DNA from: Lactobacillus gallinarum DSM 10532 = JCM 2011
GTDB lineage: Bacteria > Bacillota > Bacilli > Lactobacillales > Lactobacillaceae
Direction of reading: 5' to 3'
Assembly: GCF_001434975.1 (NCBI RefSeq)
Contig: NZ_AZEL01000050.1
Span: 74,117-138,116 of the forward strand
Length of the DNA: 64,000 nt
Positions 27,434 to 37,505 of this stretch are shown here, piece after piece (the first letter of the stretch is position 1; every line of letters starts with the position of its first letter). Below the pieces are notes generated by a model. It ran no database searches and had not been told where the DNA came from. It saw only the letters and a program-made list of their open reading frames with translations. A program made the position numbers and the translations under genes.

Positions 27434-28246
27434 ATGATCATAACCAAAGTTAGTGCACAAAAGCGCCCAGGTCGCTATAATATTTTCTTAGATGGTAAAT
27501 ATGCTTTTTCTGCTGGTGAAAAAACAATTGCTGAGTTTGTTCTTTTAAAAGGAAAAGAACTTGATGATGAGCAAGTTGAAAAAATCAGGCAATTTGATGC
27601 TGATGCTAAAGCTAGTGATCTAGCAGCACATTTTTTGAGTTACGAACCTCGAACTATTTTTGAAGTCTTGCAGTATTTAAAAAAGCATGAAATTTCTGAT
27701 GAAGCTGCTAATAGTGCCGTTAATCAGTTAAATGAGTTAGGTTATTTAGATGATCGTCAGTATGCTAAATTATTTATTAAAAATGATTTACGTGTCGGAT
27801 CAGATGGACCGAAAAGTTTGCTACGTAAATTAACGCAAAAAGGTGTTGATCCAGAAATCAGTCAGACAGAATTAGACGAAGTGATGGATGAAGACTGGAT
27901 TGAAGTCGGTCAAAGAGTAATCAAATCGATGATTCATCAAGCAGGTAAACTGGCTCAGCGAGAATTAAAGCGTAAGATGAAAACCAAGTTATTAATGCAT
28001 GGTTTTGACGGTGGAATTAGCAGTGAAATAATTGCATCTTTAGATCTTGAAGATGATGAAGATTTGCAAATGCAAGCTTTAAAAAAGCAGGGCATCAAAG
28101 CCTATAAACGTTTTCGTCGCTATGATGAAAGTGAATGCAAGTTTCGGATGAAGAAATATCTCTTCAACCATGGTTTTTCAACTAGTGAAATTGATGCATT
28201 TTTAAATGGTGAAGTAATTAATTTTGATGATTTAGCAGAATATTAA
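27434..28246 (+). CDS. recX: RecX regulatory protein
   Basis: A 270-residue modulator of RecA filaments. The region YDEAANSAVNQL to GYLDDRQYAKLFIKND is the RecX core, with a repeat later (YKRFRRYDESECKFRMKKYLFNHGF). I chose ATG 27434, which follows GAGGTG closely; an ATG at 27419 overlaps that site. It is longer than gamma-proteobacterial RecX, as is normal in Firmicutes. recA itself is at 59830, far away. It is followed 9 nt later by a small gene. Confidence 0.9.
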   Translation: MIITKVSAQKRPGRYNIFLDGKYAFSAGEKTIAEFVLLKGKELDDEQVEKIRQFDADAKASDLAAHFLSYEPRTIFEVLQYLKKHEISDEAANSAVNQLNELGYLDDRQYAKLFIKNDLRVGSDGPKSLLRKLTQKGVDPEISQTELDEVMDEDWIEVGQRVIKSMIHQAGKLAQRELKRKMKTKLLMHGFDGGISSEIIASLDLEDDEDLQMQALKKQGIKAYKRFRRYDESECKFRMKKYLFNHGFSTSEIDAFLNGEVINFDDLAEY

Positions 28247-28255
28247 GGAGAAAAA

Positions 28256-28606
28256 ATGAAAAAGAATATTGATAAGAAGTTATTTGTCGGCCGTCCTTTC
28301 CCAGATAGCTTTATGTACTGGTATGGCGTAGTAACTGATGTGGAAGCTGATAAGGTGCCAACAGGTTTAATGAAGTTTGAATTACCTAAGGCTGAAATAG
28401 ATGAAGAAGTAGAAGAAAATCAAAATTTAGTTTACTTTAACTTGCCATTAAATAGCACTGTACCTAATTTTGTAAAAAAGGTAGTAGCCAATGGAGTTAA
28501 GGTTTATGAGAACTTAGGTGATAGCGATACTCCATATATTGTCTGGAATCTAGATTTAGATACAAAAAAACTGACCCAAGCATTTTACGTAAAGGTCAGT
28601 GAATAA
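28256..28606 (+). CDS. small cytosolic protein downstream of recX, unknown function
   Basis: A 116-residue acidic protein with no transmembrane segment and no motif I recognise. AAGGAG precedes the ATG at ideal spacing, 9 nt after recX, so the two are an operon. Its last codons form part of the terminator of the convergent minus-strand gene. Confidence 0.75.
   Translation: MKKNIDKKLFVGRPFPDSFMYWYGVVTDVEADKVPTGLMKFELPKAEIDEEVEENQNLVYFNLPLNSTVPNFVKKVVANGVKVYENLGDSDTPYIVWNLDLDTKKLTQAFYVKVSE
28564..28600 (-). terminator. minus-strand terminator embedded in the upstream gene's end
   Basis: ACTGACC (28570-28576) pairs with GGTCAGT (28594-28600); read on the minus strand, seven Ts follow. It closes the membrane-protein gene at 28607-29068 although it lies within the plus-strand coding sequence. 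Confidence 0.7.
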
Positions 28607-29068
28607 TTAATGTTGTTGTGGATCGATTGATAGATTATCGTATTCAACATAAGCGCCAAGACAAGTTGATACGAACATGATTAATAAGACGAAACCGATG
28701 GAACTACCTACAATTTGATCTAGTGTTAACATGGCACGTACTAAATAAGTTGCGGCAAAACATAAAATAAAATCTAAGACGATATTTGCAAATAATAAGA
28801 AATAGCGTCGTCTAATACTGAAAAAGCGCAAAAGCTGCTTTAACAAGCCGTCATTAGTTTGCATAGCTAATAGATCAACTGGTCGTTGAATCGTAGCTTT
28901 AACTGCAAACATAATGATAGAACCGACTAAAGCACCAATAATTGTGCGGTAAATTTCTGCCGAATGGAGAACTAGTGCATTATAGCCGATACCGATAATT
29001 AGTAAGCTACAGATATATGGAACAAGTAATAAAAAAGTAAAAACCAATAAAACGTGGCTTTTTTTCAT
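28607..29068 (-). CDS. membrane protein with four transmembrane segments, unknown function
   Basis: A 153-residue protein with hydrophobic segments near 6-28, 42-58, 87-108 and 115-138, and basic loops. A very good AAAGGAGG site precedes the ATG. Its stop directly abuts the convergent gene's stop. I do not recognise a family. Confidence 0.75.
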   Translation of the reverse strand: MKKSHVLLVFTFLLLVPYICSLLIIGIGYNALVLHSAEIYRTIIGALVGSIIMFAVKATIQRPVDLLAMQTNDGLLKQLLRFFSIRRRYFLLFANIVLDFILCFAATYLVRAMLTLDQIVGSSIGFVLLIMFVSTCLGAYVEYDNLSIDPQQH

Positions 29069-29101
29069 AAGGATTTCCTCCTTTTAGTCTTATTTGCTAT
29101 T

Positions 29102-29133
29102 TTAACATACTGTTAATTGCTCTATGCTATAAT
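29102..29133 (+). promoter_or_regulatory. extended -10 promoter with upstream dyad
   Basis: TGCTATAAT (-10 at 29128-29133) is an extended -10. The perfect dyad TTAACA-TAC-TGTTAA at 29102-29116 covers the -35 position and may be an operator for the tlyC-like gene. Confidence 0.45.
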
Positions 29134-29174
29134 AACTTTATTTAGATAACTTTTTTAAGAAAGAGAGTAAAAAA

Positions 29175-30047
29175 ATGAGTAGTGATCCTGGAGCGGAGAA
29201 TCTTTTTGTTCGCCTTAAAAATAGATTGTCAGGTGAGACAGAAGAAGGAACTAAAGATCATTTAGAAAAAGAAATTATCAATTTACATGATAATCATAAA
29301 ATTAATGATACTGAGTTCTCAATGCTTGAAAGAATTCTGAACTTTCAGGGGAAAATGGCTCGCGAAGTAATGGTACCAAGAACGGACGCGTTCATGGTAG
29401 ATGCGGATGTGAGTTTTCAAGATAATCTTGATGAAATATTGCGTGAGCCGTATTCGCGTATTCCAGTATATAAACGAGATAAGGATAAAATCATCGGCAT
29501 AATTCATATCAGAACGGTATTGCGTAAGGCTAAGATTAAGGGGTTTGAAAATCTTGATTATCAAGATGTAATGACTGAACCTTTATTTGCACCAGAAACA
29601 GCAGAATTAGGGGATCTGTTGATGGAAATGCAGCAAACGCAGCGTCAACTAGCTATTTTAACAGATGAGTATGGTGGCGTAACTGGCTTGGCTACTATTG
29701 AAGACCTTGTCGAAGAGATCGTAGGGGATATCGACGACGAGGTTGATCATACAGAGATTTTGTATAATCAAATTGCGCCCAATAAGTATATTATCTATGG
29801 AAAAATGCCGTTAGATGATTTTAATGAGCAATTTGGTACGCATCTTGAAATGGAAGATGTAGATACGGTAGCAGGTTATGTCATTAATACCTTGAAGATG
29901 ATCCCAGCTAAAGGGGAAAAGTTAACCGTTGACATTGGTGACGGGATGACTTTGACTACTAGAAGAATGAAAGGGTCACGTTTACTTACGGTTTTGTTGA
30001 CAAAGGATAAACAAGAAATAAAAAAGGAAGAAGATAAAAAAGAGTAA
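29175..30047 (+). CDS. TlyC/CorC-like CBS-domain protein
   Basis: A 290-residue soluble protein with a CBS pair (about 60-190: [46 protein letters not shown]) and a C-terminal CorC/HlyC domain (about 200-280). It lacks the membrane DUF21 domain of the relative at 7310, so it resembles soluble CorC. Once called hemolysin; the family is now tied to divalent metal efflux or regulation. Its stop overlaps prfC (TAATG). Confidence 0.85.
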   Translation: MSSDPGAENLFVRLKNRLSGETEEGTKDHLEKEIINLHDNHKINDTEFSMLERILNFQGKMAREVMVPRTDAFMVDADVSFQDNLDEILREPYSRIPVYKRDKDKIIGIIHIRTVLRKAKIKGFENLDYQDVMTEPLFAPETAELGDLLMEMQQTQRQLAILTDEYGGVTGLATIEDLVEEIVGDIDDEVDHTEILYNQIAPNKYIIYGKMPLDDFNEQFGTHLEMEDVDTVAGYVINTLKMIPAKGEKLTVDIGDGMTLTTRRMKGSRLLTVLLTKDKQEIKKEEDKKE

Positions 30048-31618
30048 TGGATAAAGAGTTAGCAGAGAAAGTAAAGAAAAGAAGAACATTTGCAATTATT
30101 TCTCACCCAGATGCAGGTAAGACAACAATTACGGAACAAATGCTGTTATTTGGTGGGGTAATTAGAAAAGCTGGTACTGTTAAAGCCCGTAAAACTGGTA
30201 ACTTTGCTACAAGTGACTGGATGGAAATTGAAAAAAAGCGTGGTATTTCAGTTACTAGTTCCGTTATGCAGTTTGAGTACAAGGGCAAGAGAATCAATAT
30301 CTTGGATACACCAGGACACCAAGATTTCTCAGAAGATACCTATCGTACTTTAATGGCGGTGGATGCTGCTGTCATGGTAATTGACTCTGCAAAGGGTATC
30401 GAACCACAAACTAAGAAACTATTTAAAGTTGTTAAAAAACGTGGTATTCCGATTTTTACTTTTATGAACAAGTTAGACCGTGATGGTCGACCACCACTTG
30501 ATTTGATTGCTGAACTTGAAGATTTGCTCGGCATTGAAGGCGTAGCAATGGACTGGCCGATTGGTTCTGGTCAAACTTTAAAAGGCTTGTATGATATTGC
30601 TAATAATCGCGTTGAATTGTACCGCAAAGATGGCGCAGACCGTTTCTTACCATTGAATGAAGATGGTACTTTGCCTGATAGCGAACCATTGAGTCAAGAT
30701 CCTCAATTCCAAGATACTCTTGATGAAATTGAATTGGTTAAAGAAGCTGGTAATAAATTTGATCCTGAAAAAATTGCTTTGGGTGATCAAACTCCAGTCT
30801 TCTTCGGTTCAGCTTTAACCAATTTTGGTGTAGAAACATTCTTAAATAGTTTCGTTGATTTAGCACCGGCTCCTGAAAGTCATACTGTTAATGGGGATGA
30901 AGAACTTAGTCCAGAAGATCCGGAATTCTCAGGCTTTGTCTTTAAGATTCAGGCTAACATGAATCCTCACCACCGTGATCGAATCGCATTTGTCCGTGTT
31001 GGTAGTGGTGAATTTAAAAAAGGATTGGATGTTACTTTAGCAAGAACAGGTAAGCCAATCCGTTTGAATAATGCAACTGAATTTATGTCTAGTGAACGTG
31101 TGCAAGTTTCAGATGCCGTAGCTGGAGATATTGTTGGTTTGTACGATACTGGTAACTTCCAAATTGGAGACAGTATTTATTCAGGTAAACGTAAAATCGT
31201 TTATCCACCACTTCCAGAATTTACTCCAGAATTGTTTATGCGGGTAACTGCTAAGAATGTGATGAAGCAAAAGTCATTCCACAAGGGAATGAATCAGTTG
31301 GTTCAAGAAGGTGCTATTCAGCTTTACCGTAATTACCAAACCGATGAATATATTTTAGGTGCGGTTGGTCAATTGCAATTTGAAGTCTTCCAATTCAGAA
31401 TGAAGAATGAATATAATTCAGAAGTTGAGATGAATAGTATTGGACATAGAGTTGCGCGTTGGATTGATCCAGAGCAACTTGATCCTCGTATGTCTAACAG
31501 CCGTAATCTTCTAGTAAAAGACCGTTATGGCAATCCATTGTTCTTGTTTGAGAATGAATTTGCAGAACGATTCTTCCACGACAAGTATCCGGATGTTAAA
31601 TTAACGGAAAAGCTTTAA
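30047..31618 (+). CDS. prfC: peptide chain release factor 3
   Basis: A 523-residue GTPase that recycles RF1 and RF2 after peptide release. G1 [10 protein letters not shown]2/G3 DTPGHQDF, and G4 NKLD are intact, and the EF-G-like domain order and length fit. It is the second gene of a two-gene operon, coupled by a one-base overlap, and is closed by a strong terminator. Confidence 0.96.
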   Translation: MDKELAEKVKKRRTFAIISHPDAGKTTITEQMLLFGGVIRKAGTVKARKTGNFATSDWMEIEKKRGISVTSSVMQFEYKGKRINILDTPGHQDFSEDTYRTLMAVDAAVMVIDSAKGIEPQTKKLFKVVKKRGIPIFTFMNKLDRDGRPPLDLIAELEDLLGIEGVAMDWPIGSGQTLKGLYDIANNRVELYRKDGADRFLPLNEDGTLPDSEPLSQDPQFQDTLDEIELVKEAGNKFDPEKIALGDQTPVFFGSALTNFGVETFLNSFVDLAPAPESHTVNGDEELSPEDPEFSGFVFKIQANMNPHHRDRIAFVRVGSGEFKKGLDVTLARTGKPIRLNNATEFMSSERVQVSDAVAGDIVGLYDTGNFQIGDSIYSGKRKIVYPPLPEFTPELFMRVTAKNVMKQKSFHKGMNQLVQEGAIQLYRNYQTDEYILGAVGQLQFEVFQFRMKNEYNSEVEMNSIGHRVARWIDPEQLDPRMSNSRNLLVKDRYGNPLFLFENEFAERFFHDKYPDVKLTEKL

Positions 31619-31620
31619 TA

Positions 31621-31656
31621 AAAAATAAGCGTCTAGGAAATAAATCCTCTAGACGC
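31621..31656. terminator. bidirectional terminator after prfC
   Basis: Long stem AAAATAAGCGTCTAG / CTAGACGCTTATTTT with T-rich ends. Confidence 0.93.
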
Positions 31657-31683
31657 TTATTTTTGTGATTAAATTTATTTAAT

Positions 31684-31965
31684 TTACTTGTCGACGTGAA
31701 TTTCAATGACGTGACGGCTCTTGTCAACGGTTAAAGTATATGAAGAATCGTAATCTTTGATTAATCGTTTGATGACAAATTCAATTTCATCTTCACGGAC
31801 ACGGCGATCATGGTTTTCAAGTGCAATGCCGATTGCATTTTTGCTTTCGGTATAAATTACTGAAGTATTTCCTAATGAATATACTTTAACGTAATTAGCA
31901 TCGGTAGTATTGAGCTGACTGTGAACCAAGTTAGAATAGTTGTTAGTTACATCGATTAAATGCAT
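31684..31965 (-). CDS. small conserved protein, possibly DUF1827
   Basis: A 93-residue soluble protein. The ATG at 31965 sits 8 nt after AGGTG; a GTG at 31974 is part of that site and less likely. The start MHLIDVTN and the length recall the lactobacillar DUF1827 family, but this is from memory and not certain. It is convergent with prfC and located just downstream of clpE in the same direction. Confidence 0.75.
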   Translation of the reverse strand: MHLIDVTNNYSNLVHSQLNTTDANYVKVYSLGNTSVIYTESKNAIGIALENHDRRVREDEIEFVIKRLIKDYDSSYTLTVDKSRHVIEIHVDK

Positions 31966-32024
31966 GAATTTCACCTGTTTCTTTTAGTTTTTATAACTTA
32001 AATTTAGTATACATCAAATTAAGA

Positions 32025-32064
32025 AGCATCTTTTTATTTTTATTAAATTAAATAAAAAGATGCT
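32025..32064. terminator. 15-bp hairpin between clpE and the small gene
   Basis: AGCATCTTTTTATTT pairs perfectly with AAATAAAAAGATGCT, loop 10 nt. It probably ends clpE transcription, with T runs within the stem arms rather than only after them. Confidence 0.6.
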
Positions 32065-32111
32065 GCTGATTATTAATCACAGAATCTTTTTTGAATTATT
32101 AATTGGCGTAA

Positions 32112-34298
32112 TTACTCAGCTGTGTTTTCATCGCTAATAACGATCTTATTATCGACAACATCTGCCTTAAGATTCTTGCTATCAGTGTGATCAAGCTTGA
32201 AGTCTGCAACGTTATCTTCGATTTCTTCTTGAATTGTTCGACGAAGTGGACGAGCACCTAAAGCAGGGTTGAATCCATCTTCAACTAATTTATCTTTAGC
32301 TGCGTCGGTAACATCAATGTACAAACCTTGATCCTTAACCATGTTGTTGGTGTTAGCAAGCATCAAGTCAACAATCTTAAGTAAGTCAGGTTTAGTCAAT
32401 TCGTTGAATTCAATGACGTCATCAAGACGGTTAAGGAATTCAGGCTTGAAGAATTGACTCATGTTGTTTCTAGCTGATTCATTACTTTCGTCTTCATTTT
32501 CAGCAGCGAAACCAACGCTAGCATTCTTGATGCCTTGACCTGCGTTAGAAGTCATGATGATGATTGTATCTTTGAATGAAACAGTTCTACCTTGTGAATC
32601 AGTCAAACGACCATCATCTAAGATTTGCAAGAAGAGGTTCAAAACGTCTGGGTGAGCTTTTTCAATTTCGTCAAGCAAAATCAAGCTGTATGGGTTGTGA
32701 CGAACTTGTTCAGTCAATTGACCAGCTTCTTCGTAGCCAACATAACCAGGAGCTGAACCAATCAACTTAGATACAGAATATTGTTCCATGTATTCAGACA
32801 TATCGAAACGAATCATGGCATCTTCTGAACCAAACATTTGCTTAGCAAGTTGTTTAGCAAGTTCAGTCTTACCAACACCAGTAGGTCCTACGAATAAGAA
32901 GGAACCAATTGGACGACCTGATTTGTTAAAGCCGATTCTGTTACGACGAATAGCACGAGCCACTTTTTCAACTGCCTTATCTTGACCAATGACATGAGCA
33001 TTTAAGTCACTGGCTAAGTTTTGCAATTGATTTTCTTCTTGCTTTTGAATATCGCCGACAGGGATGCCAGTCTTTTCTTCAACAATCTTATTCATAATCT
33101 TGTTGGTGATAACTGGAGACTTGTCTGGATCTACCTTTTGATCTTTAACTTTTTCGTATTTTTCGATTTGGTCGCGGTAGTAGGCTGCCTTTTCGTAATC
33201 TTCATTCTTTAAGGCTTCTTCTTTTAGTTGCTCAGCTGCATTGATTCTTTCTTGCATTTTATCCTTATCAATATAAGGAATAGTTAAGTTCATTCTTGAA
33301 CCAGCTTCATCTAACAAGTCAATGGCTTTGTCAGGTAAAAATCTGTCTTGAATGTAACGAGCTGATAATTTAGCAGCTGCTTCAATTGCATCATCTGTAT
33401 AATGAACGTGGTGGTAATCTTCGTAGCGTTGTTGAATACCTTTCAGAATCCTAATAGTTTCATCAATAGAAGGTTCTTTTACTTCAACGGGTTGGAATCT
33501 ACGTGCTAAAGCAGAATCTTTTTCAATGTCGCGGTATTCCTTGATAGTAGTAGCACCAACTAATTGGAGTTCACCACGAGCTAAGGCTGGTTTGATGATG
33601 TTACCAGCATCCATACCGCCTTCAGCGTTACCTGCACCAACAATTTCGTGAATTTCATCAATGAATAAAATGATGTCATCACTTTGTTGTAATTCTTTGA
33701 TTAATTGCTCCATCCGTTGTTCAAATTGACCACGAATTCCAGTACCTTGAACAAGTGAAACTACATTTAATGATATAATTCTTTTATTTTGTAATTTAGC
33801 TGGGACAGAACCATCAACGATTTCTTGTGCTAATCCTTCAACTACGGCTGTTTTACCAACACCTGCTTCACCGATTAAAACAGGGTTGTTTTTAGTTCTT
33901 CTATTTAAAATCTCAATTACACGAGCGATTTCTTTATCACGGCCGATAACTGGATCGATTTTTCCTTTTTTAGCAAGAGCAGTTAAATCAGTACCGTATT
34001 GGTCAAGGAGACTTTTACCACCTTGATTGCCGTTACCATTTCCTCCGCCCATTTGCATTCTTGGATTATTTCCGTTCATATTATTTGCGGCATTGTTGTT
34101 ATTTCCGTTTAAAGCGTTGAATAAATCATCAAAGTCGCCAAAAAATTCATTGTTATTATTCATATTTTCTAGATTTCCTTGTTGATTTCTTAATTCTTGA
34201 TAGCATTGTTGACATAAATCAATTTCTCGGCTTTGGCCATTTACCTTAGTAAAGAGGTGAATGGAGGCTGGCCGTTTATGACAATTTTGACAAAGCAA
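32112..34298 (-). CDS. clpE: ATP-dependent Clp protease ATPase ClpE
   Basis: A 728-residue AAA+ unfoldase that feeds ClpP or refolds aggregates. An N-terminal zinc finger (CQNC...CQQC, residues 3-30) marks it as ClpE. It is followed by an Asn/Gly-rich linker (about 45-95), AAA-1 with [10 protein letters not shown], a short UVR-like coiled segment (about 345-380), and AAA-2 with [15 protein letters not shown] overlaps its promoter, so heat-shock control by HrcA is expected. Members of this clade lack the CtsR site here: I see no GGTCAAA-type repeats. Confidence 0.96.
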   Translation of the reverse strand: MLCQNCHKRPASIHLFTKVNGQSREIDLCQQCYQELRNQQGNLENMNNNNEFFGDFDDLFNALNGNNNNAANNMNGNNPRMQMGGGNGNGNQGGKSLLDQYGTDLTALAKKGKIDPVIGRDKEIARVIEILNRRTKNNPVLIGEAGVGKTAVVEGLAQEIVDGSVPAKLQNKRIISLNVVSLVQGTGIRGQFEQRMEQLIKELQQSDDIILFIDEIHEIVGAGNAEGGMDAGNIIKPALARGELQLVGATTIKEYRDIEKDSALARRFQPVEVKEPSIDETIRILKGIQQRYEDYHHVHYTDDAIEAAAKLSARYIQDRFLPDKAIDLLDEAGSRMNLTIPYIDKDKMQERINAAEQLKEEALKNEDYEKAAYYRDQIEKYEKVKDQKVDPDKSPVITNKIMNKIVEEKTGIPVGDIQKQEENQLQNLASDLNAHVIGQDKAVEKVARAIRRNRIGFNKSGRPIGSFLFVGPTGVGKTELAKQLAKQMFGSEDAMIRFDMSEYMEQYSVSKLIGSAPGYVGYEEAGQLTEQVRHNPYSLILLDEIEKAHPDVLNLFLQILDDGRLTDSQGRTVSFKDTIIIMTSNAGQGIKNASVGFAAENEDESNESARNNMSQFFKPEFLNRLDDVIEFNELTKPDLLKIVDLMLANTNNMVKDQGLYIDVTDAAKDKLVEDGFNPALGARPLRRTIQEEIEDNVADFKLDHTDSKNLKADVVDNKIVISDENTAE

Positions 34299-34333
34299 AA
34301 TGCATGACCGCCTTTCATTTAAGTTGTAACAAA

Positions 34334-34369
34334 ATTATATTATTAGCACTCTTAGTAGTCAAGTGCTAA
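34334..34369 (-). promoter_or_regulatory. clpE promoter with CIRCE operator (HrcA)
   Basis: On the minus strand TTGACT (34357-34362), 17 bp, TATAAT (34334-34339). TTAGCACTC at 34343-34351, a 9-base spacer and AAGTGCTAA at 34361-34369 match CIRCE (TTAGCACTC-N9-GAGTGCTAA) with one mismatch. The operator overlaps the -35 and spacer. Confidence 0.92.
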
Positions 34370-34489
34370 GCTCTACATTTCTTACTTAATATAAGAAACA
34401 CATAAAATAATAATATTTTTGAAAAATTACCATAAATAGTAGAATAAATAATGAAAAAATTATAAAATTTAAAAAGTGTGGTGATATTT

Positions 34490-34672
34490 TTGGATTATCA
34501 AAAGATTTTAGATCAATTGGTGTCTGGAGAGCTTAAAGAATATAAGGTAGAGCCTGAAGATGCCTTTGATTTACAGAAAACTATTAGAAATTATGGCAAA
34601 AGACAATATATTACCGGCAGAGCTGAAAGAGGCGGTGCTATTGTATATACCGCTACGAACACTGACGATTGA
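34490..34672 (+). CDS. small protein, unknown function
   Basis: A 60-residue soluble protein starting at TTG 34490 behind GGTGAT; GTGs at 34478 and 34481 are part of the likely ribosome site. No transmembrane segment and no recognised motif (LDQLVSGELKEYKVEPEDAF is acidic). It lies between clpE (divergent) and ptsH. Confidence 0.6.
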   Translation: MDYQKILDQLVSGELKEYKVEPEDAFDLQKTIRNYGKRQYITGRAERGGAIVYTATNTDD

Positions 34673-34695
34673 ATAATGTAAACTGTTACATTATT
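34672..34695. promoter_or_regulatory. perfect 10-bp inverted repeat before the ptsHI promoter
   Basis: AATAATGTAA-ACTG-TTACATTATT overlaps the stop of the small gene and ends just before the -35. It lacks a strong T tail, so it may be an operator instead of, or as well as, a terminator. Confidence 0.5.
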
Positions 34696-34696
34696 G

Positions 34697-34725
34697 TTGT
34701 CTAAACTGTAAAAACATGATAATCT
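34697..34725 (+). promoter_or_regulatory. ptsHI promoter
   Basis: TTGTCT (34697-34702), 17 bp, TAATCT (34720-34725). The start of ptsH is 60 nt downstream. Confidence 0.6.
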
Positions 34726-34785
34726 AATACCTGAATGGGTATTTATTACCAGTTTAATTTTTTCAATTTAAAGGAGATATTTATA

Positions 34786-35052
34786 ATGGAAAAACGCGAT
34801 TTTCATATTATTGCAGAAACAGGTATTCATGCACGTCCAGCTACTCTTTTAGTACAAGCTGCTTCAAAGTTCGGTTCAGATGTTAACTTGGAATACAACG
34901 GCAAGTCAGTAAACTTGAAGTCAATCATGGGTGTTATGTCACTTGGTGTTGGCCAAAATGCTGATGTTACTATCACTGCTGAAGGTGACGATGAAAAAGA
35001 CGCATTGGACGCAATTGCCGACACTATGAAAAAAGAAGGTTTAGCTGAATAA
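34786..35052 (+). CDS. ptsH: PTS phosphocarrier protein HPr
   Basis: An 88-residue carrier that passes phosphate from EI to EIIA proteins and, when phosphorylated on Ser, is the CcpA corepressor. His15 lies in [11 protein letters not shown] and Ser46 in [17 protein letters not shown] 34786 follows AAGGAG; an upstream in-frame ATG at 34735 would add 17 unlikely residues. Its stop overlaps ptsI (TAATG). It explains the cre sites at 2112 and 25533. Confidence 0.98.
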   Translation: MEKRDFHIIAETGIHARPATLLVQAASKFGSDVNLEYNGKSVNLKSIMGVMSLGVGQNADVTITAEGDDEKDALDAIADTMKKEGLAE

Positions 35053-36785
35053 TGACCAAGACTTTAAAAGGAATTGCTGCTAGTGATGGTATTGCCATTG
35101 CTCCAGCATATCTTCTTGTGGAGCCTGATCTTTCATTTTCAAAGTCTTCAGTTGATGATGTTGAAGCTGAAGTAGCTCGTTACAAGGATGCTATTAAGAC
35201 TTCAACTACTGAAGTTGAAAAGATTCGTGATGTTGCCAAGAAGAGCTTGGGTGAAGAAGAATCTCAAGTTTTTGAAGCTCACTTAATGATTTTGAATGAT
35301 CCAGAATTTACTGGTGCCATTGAGAATGAAATTAAGGATTCAAAGATCAATGCAGAAGCTGCATTAGATGAAACTGCACAAAAGTTCATCCAAATTTTTG
35401 AAAGTATGACTGATAATCCTTACATGCAAGAACGTGCTGCCGATGTACGCGATGTTTCTAAGCGTATTATGGCTCACTTACTTGGTAAGGAATTACCAAA
35501 CCCAGCTTCAATTGACCATGAAGTAATCGTTGTTGCTCATGATTTGACTCCAAGTGATACTGCACAACTTAACAAGAAATACGTTAAGGGCTTTATTACT
35601 GATATTGGTGGTCGTACTGCTCACTCAGCAATCATGGCACGTTCACTTGAATTACCAGCCGTAGTTGGTACTGATTCAATTACTAAGGACGTTAAGAACG
35701 GCGACATGTTAATTGATGATGGTCTTGATGGTGTAGCTATTATTGATCCTAGTGATGATCAAGTAGCTGACTACAAGAAGAAGGGTGAAGCTTTCTTAAA
35801 GCAAAAGGCTGAATGGAAGAAATTGAAGGATGAACCTTCAGTAACTGCCGATGGTAAGCAATTTACTATTGCAGCCAACATCGGTACTCCTAATGATATG
35901 CCAGGTGTACATGAAAACGGTGCAGAAGCTGTTGGTTTGTACAGAACTGAATTCTTGTACATGGATTCATCAAACTTCCCAACTGAAGATGATCAATTCG
36001 AAGCTTACAAGAAAGTTATCGAAGGCATGAACGGCAAGCAAGTTATCATCAGAACAATGGATATTGGTGGTGACAAGCACCTAGATTACTGGGACTTGCC
36101 AGATGAAATGAACCCATTCTTAGGTGTACGTGCTATTCGTCTTTCACTTAAGAACGAAAAGATTTTCCGTACCCAATTAAGAGCTTTGCTTCGTGCATCA
36201 GCATACGGTAAGCTTGGTATTATGTTCCCAATGATTGGTACATTGGCTGAACTTCGTCAAGCTAAGGCTATCTTAAATGATGAAAAGCAAAAGCTTGTTG
36301 AAAAGGGCGTTAAGATCGGTGACGACTTGCAAGTTGGTATGATGATCGAAGTTCCTGCAGCTGCTGTTTTAGCAGATCAATTCGCTAAGGAAGTTGACTT
36401 CTTCTCAATTGGTACTAACGACTTGATCCAATACACTATGGCTGCTGACCGTGGTAACGATAACCTATCATACTTGTACCAACCATATAACCCATCAGTA
36501 CTTCGTTTGATTAAGCACACTATTGATTCTGCTCATGAAAATGGTATCTGGTGTGGTATGTGTGGTGAAGCTGCCGGTGATAACACCATGTTCCCAATCT
36601 TACTTTCAATGGGACTTGATGAATACTCAATGAGTGCAACTTCAATCTTACGTATCAGAAGCTTAATGAAGAAGTTTGATACTAAGGATCTTAAGGAATT
36701 GGCTAACGAGGCATGCTTCGTTTCAGAAACTGCTGAAGAAAATGAAAAGTTAGTTAATGACTTAATGAAGAAGATCGACAAATAA
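35052..36785 (+). CDS. ptsI: PTS enzyme I
   Basis: A 577-residue phosphoenolpyruvate-protein phosphotransferase, first enzyme of all PTS uptake. His191 in [11 protein letters not shown] is the phosphorylation site. The PEP-binding [10 protein letters not shown] and C-terminal GMCGEAAGD with its Cys are intact. Length is typical. It forms the classical operon with ptsH, closed by a strong terminator. Confidence 0.98.
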   Translation: MTKTLKGIAASDGIAIAPAYLLVEPDLSFSKSSVDDVEAEVARYKDAIKTSTTEVEKIRDVAKKSLGEEESQVFEAHLMILNDPEFTGAIENEIKDSKINAEAALDETAQKFIQIFESMTDNPYMQERAADVRDVSKRIMAHLLGKELPNPASIDHEVIVVAHDLTPSDTAQLNKKYVKGFITDIGGRTAHSAIMARSLELPAVVGTDSITKDVKNGDMLIDDGLDGVAIIDPSDDQVADYKKKGEAFLKQKAEWKKLKDEPSVTADGKQFTIAANIGTPNDMPGVHENGAEAVGLYRTEFLYMDSSNFPTEDDQFEAYKKVIEGMNGKQVIIRTMDIGGDKHLDYWDLPDEMNPFLGVRAIRLSLKNEKIFRTQLRALLRASAYGKLGIMFPMIGTLAELRQAKAILNDEKQKLVEKGVKIGDDLQVGMMIEVPAAAVLADQFAKEVDFFSIGTNDLIQYTMAADRGNDNLSYLYQPYNPSVLRLIKHTIDSAHENGIWCGMCGEAAGDNTMFPILLSMGLDEYSMSATSILRIRSLMKKFDTKDLKELANEACFVSETAEENEKLVNDLMKKIDK

Positions 36786-36804
36786 ATTCATATTTTGAAT
36801 TGAG

Positions 36805-36831
36805 AAAAGAGACCGAAAGGTCTCTTTTTTC
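36805..36831 (+). terminator. Rho-independent terminator of ptsHI
   Basis: Stem AAAAGAGACC/GGTCTCTTTT with GAAA loop and T tail. Confidence 0.94.
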
Positions 36832-36933
36832 ATATTTAAATATTTTAAACAAAACATACAATTTCTTCACAAATAATTCACGTTTTATCTTTAGGATATA
36901 AAGAGAAGTTAATATAAAAGATAAAATGAGTAC

Positions 36934-36964
36934 TTACAAAAAAGAAGTTAGTATGTTATACTAA
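36934..36964 (+). promoter_or_regulatory. spx promoter with palindromic operator
   Basis: TTACAA (36934-36939), 17 bp, TATACT (36957-36962). TTAGTAT-GTT-ATACTAA at 36948-36964 is a perfect 7-bp dyad covering the -10. It could bind a redox or stress repressor. Confidence 0.6.
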
Positions 36965-37015
36965 TAGTAAGATTAGGAACGTATACAAATATTTGTTCTG
37001 AGGAGCGTGATTTTT

Positions 37016-37414
37016 ATGGTAGATTTATATGTTTCGCCTAGTTGTACTTCATGTCGTAAGGCACGAGCTTGGCTTGAAAAGCATGATATTCCATTTAAGG
37101 AAAGAAACATTTTTTCGGAGCCTTTGACTAAAAAAGAGATATTAAAAATTCTACGTATGACTGAAAATGGTACTGAAGAAATCATTTCTACCCGCTCAAG
37201 AGCTTTTCAACAATTAAAAATAAATTTGGATGATTTATCAATTGATCAGTTACTTGATTTAGTAGAAAAGAATCCAAGCTTGTTAAGAAGACCAATTATT
37301 ATGGATGATCGTCGACTTCAAGTAGGATATAATGAAGACGAAATTCGTCGTTTCTTACCACGTAAGGTTCGTCGATTAGAATTGGCTGAAGCCCAAAAAA
37401 TTGCAGATTTATAA
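37016..37414 (+). CDS. spx: Spx-family redox-sensing RNA polymerase regulator
   Basis: A 132-residue thioredoxin-like regulator that binds the RNA polymerase alpha C-terminal domain in thiol stress. The redox CxxC is in [29 protein letters not shown] fits the ArsC/Spx fold. ATG 37016 lies 10 nt after AGGAG; a GTG at 37007 is too close to that site. Neighbours mecA and a YjbH-like gene encode adaptors known to control Spx or competence factors in Bacillus. Confidence 0.92.
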   Translation: MVDLYVSPSCTSCRKARAWLEKHDIPFKERNIFSEPLTKKEILKILRMTENGTEEIISTRSRAFQQLKINLDDLSIDQLLDLVEKNPSLLRRPIIMDDRRLQVGYNEDEIRRFLPRKVRRLELAEAQKIADL

Positions 37415-37422
37415 TATAGAAG

Positions 37423-37456
37423 AGTGTTAGTAATGATGCTAACACTTTTATTTTAG
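37423..37456 (+). terminator. Rho-independent terminator of spx
   Basis: Stem AGTGTTAG/CTAACACT, 8-nt loop, T-rich tail. Confidence 0.85.
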
Positions 37457-37505
37457 ATAAAAAATAGGCTACAATAGGTTATATAATTCGTGGAGGAGAT
37501 ATCCT

